Assembly: GCA_030054295.1 (NCBI GenBank)
Contig: JASGCE010000001.1
Coordinates: forward strand, 1-54,419
DNA: 54,419 bases
Origin: Minisyncoccota bacterium
GTDB taxonomy: Bacteria > Pseudomonadota > Alphaproteobacteria > Elsterales > Elsteraceae
Reading direction: 5' to 3'
The first letter of the stretch is position 1. Each line of letters begins with the position of its first letter. The notes under the pieces were generated by a model, which searched no databases, was not told the DNA's origin, and saw only the letters and a list, made by a program, of their open reading frames with translations. Of the stretch, positions 29,423-38,954 are shown piece by piece. Both the position numbers and the translations under genes were made by a program.

Positions 29423-30424
29423 TTAAAACGTAATTGAGCCAGAGCCAGTCCACTGATAAATTCTAAAGCCGCCAGAAACTGTAATGGTGGGAGAACCGGT
29501 CGTTGAAGTTGCAGCAGCAAATGAATCAGCATAGCGAATAACTACGATACCGGAGCCGCCAGCACCCGCCGTTGCAGAGACATTGGGGCCACCGCCTCCG
29601 CCGCCGCCGCGATTGGTAATGCCATCAAGTCCATCACTAACATCATCTTCAACACCGCCTGCACCGCCGCCGCCTGTACCTCCATCACCTGCTGTTCCAG
29701 ATAAAACTGCGGTACCACCACCGCCGCCAGCACGAAAGAGCGAACTTCCTGTTATTGACGAACCAAGACCGGCACCGCCGTTACCGCCTTTGCTTCCGTC
29801 TCCATCTTGGCCCACAGCGCCAGCGCCGCCACCGCCACCTTGTCCGTAAGAAGGGCCAGAGCCTGTGCCAGAACCGCCGTTATTGCCTTGGCCCGCCGTG
29901 CCCGCACCGCCAGTGGTTAGCGAACTACCACCACCCGAGCCGCCAGAACCGCCGACTCTTTGAACGGAATCGTCACCGCCACCACCACCGCCGCCGCCAG
30001 TAGAAGTAATACTACTGAATACAGAGTTGCTACCAGAACCGCCCCGTAACCCAGTGCCACCGGGAGAGCCACCGCCGCCTACCGTGACGGTGTAGGTAGT
30101 CCCGCCGCTTACAGCCAGCCCTGTCGCCGTTCTGTAACCGCCGCCACCGCCACCGCCAGCCATACCCCAACTTGGTCTGCCTTTACCACCGCCACCACCA
30201 CCAGCGACGACAAGATATTCAACTGATGTTGGGCCGCTGTAACTTGATTTGCCCCAGAAATTAGTGGGCATCGTAATGGCACCGCTTGGCACGCCAGCAA
30301 GAGTACGAACATTTGCATCGTTCAACGATCTTTGGGCTGTAGCAGATCCGCCCAACTCAAGAGCAATAGACTGCCCTGCGGTTGAACCGCCAAGACTGAT
30401 TGGGCCTGATGCGTTTAGCGTCAT
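29423..30424 (-). CDS. Glycine-rich tail-fibre/adhesin protein
   Basis: 333 residues, start overlapping the fibre stop (TAATG). The N-terminal part (SGPISLGGSTAGQSIALELG ... FWGKSS) is a typical fibre-attachment domain. From residue 68 (EYLVVAGGGGGG) the protein is dominated by glycine runs like those of the 13152-13883 product and ends in a compact domain ITVSGGFRIYQWTGSGSITF. It is likely a receptor-binding tip partner of the 1604-residue fibre. Confidence 0.7.
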   Translation of the reverse strand: MTLNASGPISLGGSTAGQSIALELGGSATAQRSLNDANVRTLAGVPSGAITMPTNFWGKSSYSGPTSVEYLVVAGGGGGGKGRPSWGMAGGGGGGGYRTATGLAVSGGTTYTVTVGGGGSPGGTGLRGGSGSNSVFSSITSTGGGGGGGGDDSVQRVGGSGGSGGGSSLTTGGAGTAGQGNNGGSGTGSGPSYGQGGGGGAGAVGQDGDGSKGGNGGAGLGSSITGSSLFRAGGGGGTAVLSGTAGDGGTGGGGAGGVEDDVSDGLDGITNRGGGGGGGPNVSATAGAGGSGIVVIRYADSFAAATSTTGSPTITVSGGFRIYQWTGSGSITF

Positions 30425-33400
30425 TACTTAGCCGCCTTTAGTGCCTCAACCTCTGCCTTCAGTTCCTTGATCGCTTCAATCAGCAACGGCACCAACTTTT
30501 CGTACCGCACGGTCATGTAGTTCTCGCCGGACTTACTCTTGTTCTCTGCGTCCATATCGAACGGAGCAGGAGCAATGACTTCCGGCATGATCGCGTTGAC
30601 TTCTTGCGCCGAGACACCGACTTGGAGTTCTTTGTTCTTGAATCCAAACTCTTCGGCCTTCTCGTTCTCGGTGTAGTAATACCCGTTCAGTTGGCTGATC
30701 TTGTACAGCGCATCGCCAATCTTGCCCTTGAAGTCTTTGAGGCGAGCATCGGAGTAATACGCCGTGACGTTGTTGGTTGCGCGAATTTCGCCAGCCGTGC
30801 CTGATGCGGCAGTTCCAACGCCAAACGAGCCGACCTTCATAGACCCCAAAGCGCCGCCCGCGCTCCAACCGCCTACGGCAAAGTTATTGTCGGTATCAAT
30901 CCCAAAGTAAGAAGCGTAAGCGGCTGGGCGGTGGAACGCCATAAACGCTGCTGCCGAAGCACCAGCACTCTGTAATTCAAGTCCACCAAGACTCCCCGAG
31001 GCCGTCAGTAACGTGGCTGTTTGACTACCCTGCTGAATGGTTCTGGCAGTAATAGTCTGGTTGCCGGTGGTGTACAAACCGTTAGTGACAGTAGAGGCAT
31101 TACCACTCAACGTTGCAGTAATCGTTCCCGCACTAAAACTACCGCCTCCGTCACGGGCAACAATGGTGCTGCCTGTATTAGCACTCGTCGCGTTTGACGT
31201 AACCGTGAAGGTCGCGTTGCCAGACTGGTTAGCCGTAAAGGTTTGAGAACCAGATAAGCCCGTACCCGACACGTTCATCGTAAGCGTGCCGTTGTTAACG
31301 TTGGATGCAGTGGTGGCAGTCGAAGCGTTGCCGTTCAGGGCGGCAGTAATAGTCCCCGCCGTAAAGTTGCCCGAAGCATCACGAGCAACGATGGTGCTGG
31401 CCGTGTTCGCACTTGTAGCATTCGACGTAACCGTGAAGGTCGCGTTGCCAGACTGGTTAGCCGTAAACGTCTGAGAGCCTGACAAGCCCGTACCCGACAC
31501 GTTCATCGTGAGCGTGCCGTTGTTGACAGTAGTAGGAGTCTGCCAAGACGGAGCCGCTGACGCCCCGCCGCTTGTTAATACTTGTCCAGATGTTCCGTAA
31601 TTAGCACCAGCAATGCCAAGTTGACCAGCGGTACCAAGTCTAAATCGTTCGCTGCCGCCAGTATAAAAGGTCATCGGCAAAGCGGTTCCAGTACCAAAAG
31701 TGGTTGACTGCAAACGCATATCAGTGCCGCCATTTATGGAAATGTTTGCGGCGGAACAATTAGTCGGATCGGAAGCATCACAAAAATTGATTGCTGATTG
31801 AATTCCAGTTCCGCTTGGAAGAACCATGAGGCGCGTCGCGTTGTTCGCCGTAGTCGTCTGGAACGCAAGACGGTTTGTCGCCGTTGCGTTCGTAAAATCA
31901 CCCGTGATGCGCTGGCCGGTGCCGCCAAACGTCAAATTGCCCGCGGTAACGTCAAGGTTGCCAGTTGATACCGTGGCCGAATTAGCCGTCAGCGTAGTTC
32001 CGTTAAACGTCAAATTGGCGCTATCGACAAGATTGCCGCCTGTGCTCGCGTAAGTCACACGGCCAGAGGTCAGCGACGAATCGGTGATGTCGTTGGCGGT
32101 AAGCGTCGTGCCGTTGAAGGTCAGGTTGGCGCTGTCAGTCTGTGCGCCACCGGTAGTGCTATAGACCACGCGGCCGGTCGTCAGGCTTGTGTTCGTAATG
32201 CCAGACGACGACACGCCAGTCAGACCCGTCAGCGACGTGCTCCACTGCGGAACTGCGCCGCTTGATGTCATCACCGTATTAGCAGCGCCAATCGACAGGA
32301 ATGTTGTTGTGCTTGCTCCAGACTGATACGGAACAGACCCCGCGGCGCCTCCGGCAAGGTTAGTTGCCGTGCCTACCGTAATGCTGCTGCCAGTTGTCCA
32401 TGATGGGGCTGCTGACGTGCCACCAGAAGTTAAAAATTGCCCAGCCAATCCATAAGATGAACCGCCAACGCCAATTTGACCAACCGGGCCAATTCGCAAT
32501 ACTTCAGCCGGAGATGCTGCGCCTATATCCGTAAGGCGGAACGAAGCATAAGTTCCTTGGGCCGTATTGGTAAAAGTCTCAGCCGCAGCGAATTCAAGAA
32601 TGCCCGTTGACGCGCTGTTATAAGCCGATGCGCCATAACCGCGACCCGTGAACTGGGAAAGAGCATCTCCAGACTGAGTCGCTGTCGGGGAAGCCGAGGT
32701 GCCGCGAGAATGACGACCCGTAAAAGCCGGATAATTGCCAGTGCCAAATGCATCCTGCGTAATACGAGTTTCGGCGCTGTTAGCACCGACAATATGTATG
32801 TCAGTTCCCGCAGGAAGAACGCCCGGCGGAAGAGTCGTTTGAGTTGGAGAAAGAATCGTCAACACTGTCGACGGCGTCGTGGTGTTTAAGCCAAGGCGGA
32901 AATTTGAGTTATCCCAATAAAACTCTGAGTTGTTTTGCGAGTAAACGCCTGAGGCGCCCGCAAACAAAACAGAGCCTGCCGTGAACGCCGTGGACGTTCC
33001 GCTACCGCCATTCGCGACAGGAAGCGTTCCAGAGACGTCAGTCGTCAGGTCGACCTTGCCCCATGCCGGAGCCACGTTAACGCCACCAGAACGCAATACG
33101 TTGCCCGTGGCTACGTCTGCAAGTTTGGCGAGCGATGACGAAGAGTCTGCATACAGCAGATCGCCGATCGTGTAGGACGTGAGGCCAGTGCCGCCGTTGG
33201 CGACGGTGACAGTGCCGAGGCTGATCGTGTTGCTCGACTTCGAGAGCGGGGCATTGACGAGAATGTTGCCGGACGAGGAAGTCTGCGTCCAAACAAGGTT
33301 GGTCGAACCGACATTGATCGTGCCGGTGGTGACCATCACCCAACTGGTTGAACCCCACGTATCGCCGCCCTGCACAAAAACGGACGATCCGGTCTGAATA

Positions 33401-35238
33401 AAGTTCGGACCTGCGCCCGGGGTGTTGTAGTCAGATGCGCGAGTCAAAACCCACGGCACAGAGATAGCATCACCAACCGTCGTAACGACATAGATGCCGT
33501 TCTCAAAGGCGTTTGTTTGATCTTTAATCAGGACGCGCTGAGTTGCAGTCGGCGAGACGTTATCGATTTGGAATACAGCAAAAGCGCCAGCATTGGTCAG
33601 TGTTGCGCCAACGCCACTAGATCCGTTGCTGTAATTTGCGTTCAGGTTGCCTGTAGTCGAAGCAACGACCTGCGTGTGGAACGTTACGTTCGAGACAGTT
33701 GAGACTTGACCATCGACATACTGCTTGGTTGATGCCTGCAGTGCCAAAGTCGGATCTTGCGTAAGCGTGACGCTGGTCAGGCCGGCAAGTGTTGACGAAG
33801 AAGCGCCGAGGGCAATCGAGGTCGAGCCAATCTGAATCGTGCTGTTCTGAAGGTCACCATTCGGGATAGTGGCGCTTGCCGTCATCGGGCTAGTACCGTT
33901 GCCTTTAACGTATCCCGTTAAAGTGGTTGCGCCAGTACCGCCATTGGCGACAGGCAAAGTGCCATCAACATGCGTCGTCAGCCCGACCTTGCCATATGCC
34001 GGAGCCACGCCGGCACCACCAGATAGCAAAACATTTCCGGTGGCTACGTCATTAAGACGTCCAAGAGCGTTACTAGCACTTGCGTAAAGAATGTCGCCGG
34101 TTGTGTACGACGAAAATCCGGTTCCGCCCTGAGGGGTAGAAAGTGGAGTTGTCAGGCCTGATAGGCTAGTAATGTCTGAATTGGCGCCACTGGCCGCAGC
34201 GCCTAAGTTAGTGCGTGCCGTCGCCGCATCAGTTGCCCCGGTGCCGCCATAAGCAACGCCGATAGCATTTCCATTCCACGTTCCCGCAGTGATAGTTCCA
34301 ACGCTAAAAGTTCCGCTTGCAGACAGGGTCGTAAATGATCCTGATTGCGGGTTGCTATTACCGATTGCAACGCCATTAATGCTGCCGCCGGTAATTGACA
34401 CGGTATTGGCGTTTTGAGTCGCCATCGAGCCAAGACCAAGATTGGTGCGAGCATCTGCGGCATTAGTTGCTCCGGTGCCGCCATACGTCAAGCCGATCGG
34501 AGTTCCCTGCCACGTACCACCTGAAATGGTGGTGAAGTACGCCTGAGCGGGCGTTGTTGCGCCAATAGTCGTTCCGTTAATGTTGCCGCCAGTGATCGCA
34601 ACGCTGCTTGCGTTCTGGGTCGACATCGTCCCAAGCCCGCTGACTTGAGTGTTGGAAATAGCGATTGGGATGGCGGCAGCAGCGGTTAAAAGACCGCCAG
34701 AGTTCACCGTAAACGTAATCGTATTTGAGGCGCTGCCATACGATCCCGGGGTAACACCACTGGGGCCAATATCGCCCGGGCTAATTGCAAGCGTAACCCA
34801 CTGAGGGTTATTGCCGTTTGTATACAAATACTGGTTGTTTGCGCCCGGGGCTAACTCTTGCCACGCAGAGTTGCCTCGATACAACATCGCACCTTCGGCT
34901 GAACTAAACGTGTCGAGCAGCGCACTAGGTGTGACGTCAGTTGGATTTGCAGTCAGGCCCGTCAGGTTCGCTTTCAGCGTGTTGGCCGGCATTTCGGCCA
35001 AGTACACGTTCGTAACAGCGTCCGGCGGCAAAGAAATTGTGCCAGTAGTTGTGATCGGGCCGCCGGTAAGAGCGCCGCCCGTATTAATTTGAGTGACTGT
35101 TCCCTGAGTATTCTCGGCGAGGGCAGCAATCTGATCGGCAGTAACGCGCTTGGACGTGCCATTTTGAACAACTTCAAGTTGCTCAGTGCCATCGAGGCTG
35201 ACCGCTGCCGGGAGATTCGTAATTGTAGTGTTTGCCAT
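30424..35238 (-). CDS. Large tail fibre with C-terminal S74 intramolecular chaperone
   Basis: 1604 residues. It starts NTTITNLPAAVSLDGTEQLE, a usual attachment domain. Next come many beta-helical repeats with VANGGTG-type motifs (at least four) and tandem blocks built on GTLTMNVSGTGLSGSQTF. The last 115 residues form an S74 peptidase/chaperone domain: YSDARLKDFKGKIGD (catalytic serine in SDARLK), VGVSAQEVNAIMPEV, and a coiled end LIEAIKELKAEVEALKAAK. In such fibres the chaperone folds the trimer and then cuts itself off. This is probably the main host-range determinant. Confidence 0.85.
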   Translation of the reverse strand: MANTTITNLPAAVSLDGTEQLEVVQNGTSKRVTADQIAALAENTQGTVTQINTGGALTGGPITTTGTISLPPDAVTNVYLAEMPANTLKANLTGLTANPTDVTPSALLDTFSSAEGAMLYRGNSAWQELAPGANNQYLYTNGNNPQWVTLAISPGDIGPSGVTPGSYGSASNTITFTVNSGGLLTAAAAIPIAISNTQVSGLGTMSTQNASSVAITGGNINGTTIGATTPAQAYFTTISGGTWQGTPIGLTYGGTGATNAADARTNLGLGSMATQNANTVSITGGSINGVAIGNSNPQSGSFTTLSASGTFSVGTITAGTWNGNAIGVAYGGTGATDAATARTNLGAAASGANSDITSLSGLTTPLSTPQGGTGFSSYTTGDILYASASNALGRLNDVATGNVLLSGGAGVAPAYGKVGLTTHVDGTLPVANGGTGATTLTGYVKGNGTSPMTASATIPNGDLQNSTIQIGSTSIALGASSSTLAGLTSVTLTQDPTLALQASTKQYVDGQVSTVSNVTFHTQVVASTTGNLNANYSNGSSGVGATLTNAGAFAVFQIDNVSPTATQRVLIKDQTNAFENGIYVVTTVGDAISVPWVLTRASDYNTPGAGPNFIQTGSSVFVQGGDTWGSTSWVMVTTGTINVGSTNLVWTQTSSSGNILVNAPLSKSSNTISLGTVTVANGGTGLTSYTIGDLLYADSSSSLAKLADVATGNVLRSGGVNVAPAWGKVDLTTDVSGTLPVANGGSGTSTAFTAGSVLFAGASGVYSQNNSEFYWDNSNFRLGLNTTTPSTVLTILSPTQTTLPPGVLPAGTDIHIVGANSAETRITQDAFGTGNYPAFTGRHSRGTSASPTATQSGDALSQFTGRGYGASAYNSASTGILEFAAAETFTNTAQGTYASFRLTDIGAASPAEVLRIGPVGQIGVGGSSYGLAGQFLTSGGTSAAPSWTTGSSITVGTATNLAGGAAGSVPYQSGASTTTFLSIGAANTVMTSSGAVPQWSTSLTGLTGVSSSGITNTSLTTGRVVYSTTGGAQTDSANLTFNGTTLTANDITDSSLTSGRVTYASTGGNLVDSANLTFNGTTLTANSATVSTGNLDVTAGNLTFGGTGQRITGDFTNATATNRLAFQTTTANNATRLMVLPSGTGIQSAINFCDASDPTNCSAANISINGGTDMRLQSTTFGTGTALPMTFYTGGSERFRLGTAGQLGIAGANYGTSGQVLTSGGASAAPSWQTPTTVNNGTLTMNVSGTGLSGSQTFTANQSGNATFTVTSNATSANTASTIVARDASGNFTAGTITAALNGNASTATTASNVNNGTLTMNVSGTGLSGSQTFTANQSGNATFTVTSNATSANTGSTIVARDGGGSFSAGTITATLSGNASTVTNGLYTTGNQTITARTIQQGSQTATLLTASGSLGGLELQSAGASAAAFMAFHRPAAYASYFGIDTDNNFAVGGWSAGGALGSMKVGSFGVGTAASGTAGEIRATNNVTAYYSDARLKDFKGKIGDALYKISQLNGYYYTENEKAEEFGFKNKELQVGVSAQEVNAIMPEVIAPAPFDMDAENKSKSGENYMTVRYEKLVPLLIEAIKELKAEVEALKAAK
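31187..31519. repeat. 228-bp tandem repeat inside the fibre gene
   Basis: The stretch beginning near 31201 recurs near 31429 with a period of 228 bases (76 codons) and only a few changes over more than 100 bases. It encodes a repeated GTLTMNVSGTGLSGSQTF-type block. Such near-identical DNA repeats let fibre length change by recombination. Confidence 0.7.
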
Positions 35239-35241
35239 CGC

Positions 35242-35976
35242 CTAGGTTCCTACTTGAGGGATCTGGGTGTAGCCATACGGCAACCCGACCGATGCAGTAA
35301 TGATACGCGTTGTTGGCGTCAACAGAGCCGCTGCTGCAACTGCTTGGCCGGTCTCGTATGTGAACGCTGTCGCGCTCGTTACCGTGACGCTATAAAACCC
35401 GCAGGCTTGCGTGTTAGTGACACCTTCGACAGAAATCTGATCGTTGGTCGTCAGGTTGTGCACTGCCGAGCAGGTAACCGTAATGACCGTTGTTCCGTTT
35501 GACGATACCGACAACACCGGAAGTTTGACGGCGTACTGGGTCGTGCCCTTTAACGGCATGACGGCCGGCTGGGTCAAGCCAACAGGCTGGCCATACGGCT
35601 GGGTCGTCAACTGCTGGCCACTTTGAGTGATCAACGTCGTTGAAGGCGGAATCGGGATGCCTGTCTGCGGATCGATTGTCGCCGGGGCCGAGATCGTCTG
35701 ATAGTTCGTCTCAGCCGTTTCAAAATCCTGCACGCGGGCATTGATGATCGGGGTCGGGTCAGCCGGCACCACAATCGAGCGCAACTGCTCTTGAGGGGTG
35801 TCGTAGCACGAATCACAGACCAGAATCTTGATGTTCTGGATCATGGCGCCGCGCCAGTCGTACTGCCATTTCAGTTCGGCGTGGTTATAGCGGAAGCCGC
35901 ATCGATCGCATATCGCATGCGCTTGCGGGTTTGTTGCGCTAGTTTTTGCCCGACCAGACTGGGATGCGTATGACAT
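35242..35976 (-). CDS. Structural protein with N-terminal zinc ribbon
   Basis: 244 residues. CDRCGFRY near residue 23 and CDSCYD near 53 form a C-x2-C...C-x2-C zinc site, a known opening of phage minor structural proteins encoded beside tail adaptors. The middle is proline-rich. The end (TVTCSAVHNLTTNDQISVEG ... GFYSVTV) is an Ig-like or beta-sandwich domain often found in tail-stem components. It sits between the gp4-like gene and the large fibre and may connect them. Confidence 0.65.
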   Translation of the reverse strand: MSYASQSGRAKTSATNPQAHAICDRCGFRYNHAELKWQYDWRGAMIQNIKILVCDSCYDTPQEQLRSIVVPADPTPIINARVQDFETAETNYQTISAPATIDPQTGIPIPPSTTLITQSGQQLTTQPYGQPVGLTQPAVMPLKGTTQYAVKLPVLSVSSNGTTVITVTCSAVHNLTTNDQISVEGVTNTQACGFYSVTVTSATAFTYETGQAVAAAALLTPTTRIITASVGLPYGYTQIPQVGT

Positions 35977-35979
35977 CTA

Positions 35980-36669
35980 TCACGGCCTAAAGTAACTAGA
36001 GACCATGGGGGAGATGTACTGCTGGGCCGTTTCAATGTTCTGGCGAGAAGCGATGTCATAAGACTCGTCTGCCAGCGGCTTCAGTATTGCCACTTTTTCA
36101 GGCGCCCAGACCATTGCAAGGCGCTGCGCAAGGCCGAATGCAAAGGCCTCCACAAAGTAATACGGGATCTCTACCTGCTGCCCATTCTGGAACTCGCTGT
36201 CCTGAATCTGGCGCACGCGGTAGTAGTCGAACGACACTTCGTTGCCATCCGGCACCGGCCACAAAGTCACCGTCGGCGAAAGCAGGCGATCGAACCAATA
36301 CGTCGTCGGAAAGCCCTGCTGGTTTGGATTCGGGTATGACGCGTATTCAGAGCGCGAAATCGGCAGAATCAGCCTGTTAATCGCGGCGCCGCCCGTGTTT
36401 TGCACCACGTAAGCGTCGAGCATAACGATCGTGTTCGAGGGCACCGAGTACGTCGCCGTGCCCTGAACCAACGGAATAGACTGCAGATCTACGCACCACA
36501 GGTTAACGCCCTGCGAACTCCAACGGCCAAGTAGCATGTTGGCGGCCATGCGGGCCGACTCCATGTGCTCTTGGAGCAGCGCGGTATTGCGGATACCGCA
36601 CAGATTGAACGCGTATAGCGTAAGTTCGCCTAGCGACGGGTTGTACGCATACGTTCCGCTTGTGGCCAT
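35980..36669 (-). CDS. P22 gp4-like tail accessory (head-tail adaptor) protein
   Basis: 229 residues. The family pattern is clear: ELTLYAFNLCGIRNTALLQE, then MAANMLLGRWSSQGVNLWCV, FPTTYWFDRLLSPTVTLWPV, and YYRVRQIQDSEF. In P22 this protein binds under the portal and starts the short tail. The opening of the same family in other podoviruses is nearly the same. It supports a podovirus morphology. Confidence 0.82.
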   Translation of the reverse strand: MATSGTYAYNPSLGELTLYAFNLCGIRNTALLQEHMESARMAANMLLGRWSSQGVNLWCVDLQSIPLVQGTATYSVPSNTIVMLDAYVVQNTGGAAINRLILPISRSEYASYPNPNQQGFPTTYWFDRLLSPTVTLWPVPDGNEVSFDYYRVRQIQDSEFQNGQQVEIPYYFVEAFAFGLAQRLAMVWAPEKVAILKPLADESYDIASRQNIETAQQYISPMVSSYFRP

Positions 36670-36690
36670 AACTATCCCCCAGCGGGCGTA

Positions 36691-37341
36691 TTACTTCGGT
36701 ACGTTGCTCGATTGCAGGAACACGCCTCGGACAGAGCCAGAACCGCTGTTGAGCACTACGCGAGCAAAAGTCGGCGCGTACGTGATGCCACCGCTCTTAT
36801 CGGCTGATTCCGACACAAGGTTAGCATCCAGCGCGTCAATCCAAGTCATATCGCCTGCCGCAACCGGGCTGGCGATGTTGTTCGGATCATCCAGCGAGGT
36901 TTGCACGCTGTAGTTGGCTGTGCCGGTAACCGAGCAGTTGACCGAGATATAGTTCGGCGCCCAGTCGTCAAAACGCACCCAAGGCGAGTCGGCGACACCA
37001 TTGGTGCCCACCGTCACAGCGCCCACAGCGTTGTTGGCGATCGTGACCGACGTGACCGTCTTGAAACTAATCGTCGAAACAGCCGTCGTGGCGTTCGGAC
37101 CCGGAATCACTTCGCTGATGGCATTGCCCTGCCAGTTGGTGCCCGTGACCGTAAATGACGTGGCACTTTCGTCTGCAGCCGCGGTGATCAACACCCGGCG
37201 CTGAACGTCGAGGGTAGCGACGCCGCCACTGGCCAGCGCGCCATTGATCAACAAAAGGCCCGCGGTCGGGGTCTGGGAAGCGCAGATACCGTCAGCATCG
37301 GCTGCGGCGATTGGCCCCACGGTAACTTGTTTAGTCTGCAT
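36691..37341 (-). CDS. Virion structural protein, possible decoration protein
   Basis: 216 residues, beta-rich with many G/T/S/A (VTIANNAVGAVTVGTNGVAD; SPWVRFDDWAPNYISVNC). This composition is typical of capsid-decorating or head-fibre proteins. No specific family can be named. It lies between the capsid cluster and the tail genes. A stem-loop (CAGCGT/ACGCTG) lies just upstream of its start. Confidence 0.58.
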   Translation of the reverse strand: MQTKQVTVGPIAAADADGICASQTPTAGLLLINGALASGGVATLDVQRRVLITAAADESATSFTVTGTNWQGNAISEVIPGPNATTAVSTISFKTVTSVTIANNAVGAVTVGTNGVADSPWVRFDDWAPNYISVNCSVTGTANYSVQTSLDDPNNIASPVAAGDMTWIDALDANLVSESADKSGGITYAPTFARVVLNSGSGSVRGVFLQSSNVPK

Positions 37342-37383
37342 AACAGTTATCCTTTTTTGCAGCGTGCAAAAACAACGCTGATG

Positions 37384-37653
37384 TTAGCACTTTACGTCCC
37401 AACGTTTGAGCGCCAAATTGATGCGGCTGTTTGGATCGTGCGCGGTTTTTGCCGACGTCAACTTCTCCTTCATGCCACACATCCTGCTTCTAAAATTGTC
37501 GCGCCGTGCGGCTGCAGCAGGGCTCTTAGAGGCCTCGCTAGAAGTCACCGGCTTCTTGATGTTCTGCCCCTGAGCGCGGAGCGATGCGCGGCCCTTTTCA
37601 TTGAGTCCGCCCGAGGGTGATTTGCCCTCTTTCTTTTGCCATGCTGCCGTCAT
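37384..37653 (-). CDS. Conserved small basic phage protein
   Basis: 89 residues. The elements AWQKKEGKSPSGGLNEKGRAS, shortened here to KSPSGGLNEKGR, and RMCGMKEKLTSAKTAHDPNS are a conserved signature of a phage protein family in many environmental phages. It is basic and probably nucleic-acid- or capsid-binding. Function unknown. Confidence 0.78.
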   Translation of the reverse strand: MTAAWQKKEGKSPSGGLNEKGRASLRAQGQNIKKPVTSSEASKSPAAAARRDNFRSRMCGMKEKLTSAKTAHDPNSRINLALKRWDVKC

Positions 37654-37671
37654 ACGGTTTCCTCAAGGAAA

Positions 37672-37695
37672 AACGGGGGCACAGAGGCCCCCGTT
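37672..37695 (-). terminator. Terminator after capsid cluster, bidirectional
   Basis: AACGGGGGC (37672-37680), a six-base loop, GCCCCCGTT (37687-37695): a perfect nine-bp stem. On the - strand it ends in five Ts, after the gene stopping at 37720. On the + strand it is followed by C and seven Ts. It should reduce read-through from the capsid genes into the tail genes. Confidence 0.78.
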
Positions 37696-37719
37696 CTTTT
37701 TTTGCCGTTTCAGCCGAGA

Positions 37720-38010
37720 TTAATCAAGGCTGCCGTCAACGGTGCGACCCTTGGGGGTCGTGCCGCGGCGGGCAGACGAGAACGGGCTGCTTTCGCAACT
37801 ACCGCCCGACTTGCGAGGCTTGCGACCGGCGTGCATTTTGGCCATGCCATGCACCTTACCGGCGTTCTTCTTGGCAACCTTACCGCCACGCTTACGCTCC
37901 TCGGCCTCGTCATTGACGTTGCTCTGGTACGTATAGCGCAGGTTCTTGCGACCAAGATCCTCGCTGGCCTGATTCACGCCACCAGTGGCGCGATGCTTGC
38001 GACCTTTCAT
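37720..38010 (-). CDS. Small very basic protein of the capsid cluster
   Basis: 96 residues, with lysine, arginine and glycine throughout (RKHRATGGVNQASEDLGRKN; RKRGGKVAKKNAGKVHGMAK). The GGKV(A)KK-type element also appears in the 375-residue protein at 42837. It may be a DNA-binding internal or minor capsid component. No function is established. Directly follows the major capsid gene and precedes a terminator. Confidence 0.68.
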   Translation of the reverse strand: MKGRKHRATGGVNQASEDLGRKNLRYTYQSNVNDEAEERKRGGKVAKKNAGKVHGMAKMHAGRKPRKSGGSCESSPFSSARRGTTPKGRTVDGSLD

Positions 38011-38027
38011 TTGGTGTACTCCTATGA

Positions 38028-38939
38028 TTACGACGGGAACGACCCGAAGATCGAACGCCAGTTGTAGTACCCGAACGAGTAACGCTCGTAGCCCTTGACC
38101 AACAGGTTGTCAGTGACGAAATCAACCTGCATGTCAGTCTCGAACTTCACACGCTCCATGTACGACAAACCGTCGATGTTCGTCAGGAGGAACCACGCGG
38201 TTGCCGAGGTCAAGAAGTCGTTGACCATGTAGCCTTCCGGCAGACCGCCAGCCGTCGTGAGGATCGCGTTGACATCGTTGTCAGCGGTACCCGGACGGAG
38301 TTCAGTCTTCGTGAGGCGGATGGCCGTCGGCTCAAGAGCCGGCGGAACGACCAACTTACGACCACGGGCAAACACCTTGAGGCCAGCCTGATCCTTGAAG
38401 TTGGTACGAATCGCGATCATCGCGTTCAGCAGCGTCGACTCGTTGAGTTCGACGTCTACTGCCGGACGGTTCGCAACCGTGCCACCATCAATCGGGTGAC
38501 TGACCGACACAAGGGAAACACCGTCACCGCCAATGTTGGCGTTGTAGGTGGTTGCCGTGTTGAGGATGTTCGCGCCGTAGATTTCCTTAGTCTGCTGGAA
38601 AGACTCGATCAGACCGAGGTTCGACGGGTGGAACTGCGTCTTGTACAGGTTATCGTCGATCGCCTTGCGGGTGATCGCGTAACCGAGCGCAATTTCGTTG
38701 TGCTCTTGGTTGTACACATAACGCTCACCAGCGTTGTTATCGAAAGAGGTCTGACCACCCTCAGTTTTCAACTGAGCGAGGCCGAGGTAACGCATTTCGG
38801 CGGTACGCTCAAGAGCCAACTTCGAGTCATGCTTGGTGAAGATTTTGTCGTACTGAGATGGGATCATCTCGTACTTGCCTTCTACCCCACGGAGTCCCGG
38901 GAGGAGAAGGTCTTTAATTGCTGAAAGATTGACAGCCAT
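38028..38939 (-). CDS. Major capsid protein (HK97 fold)
   Basis: 303 residues, AGGAG before the ATG. Features: AIKDLLLPGLRGVEGKYEMI at the start, an E-loop-like stretch near 60-80 (TEGGQTSFDNNAGERYVYNQ), and a P-domain/A-domain part ending NLLVKGYERYSFGYYNWRSI. These match the capsid proteins of podo-like phages that are encoded after the scaffold gene. The upstream 198-residue gene is a probable decoration partner. It has a nearby strong promoter (39648-39675), as expected for the most abundant virion protein. Confidence 0.85.
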   Translation of the reverse strand: MAVNLSAIKDLLLPGLRGVEGKYEMIPSQYDKIFTKHDSKLALERTAEMRYLGLAQLKTEGGQTSFDNNAGERYVYNQEHNEIALGYAITRKAIDDNLYKTQFHPSNLGLIESFQQTKEIYGANILNTATTYNANIGGDGVSLVSVSHPIDGGTVANRPAVDVELNESTLLNAMIAIRTNFKDQAGLKVFARGRKLVVPPALEPTAIRLTKTELRPGTADNDVNAILTTAGGLPEGYMVNDFLTSATAWFLLTNIDGLSYMERVKFETDMQVDFVTDNLLVKGYERYSFGYYNWRSIFGSFPS

Positions 38940-38954
38940 TTTCCCTTACTCCTA

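Noticed and set aside
31037-31519. CRISPR-like array
   Set aside because: The repeats are long coding repeats (228 bp) within a fibre gene, with no short repeat-spacer pattern.
29423-35238. Diversity-generating retroelement
   Set aside because: No reverse transcriptase gene and no template/variable repeat pair was seen. The repeats are ordinary fibre modules.
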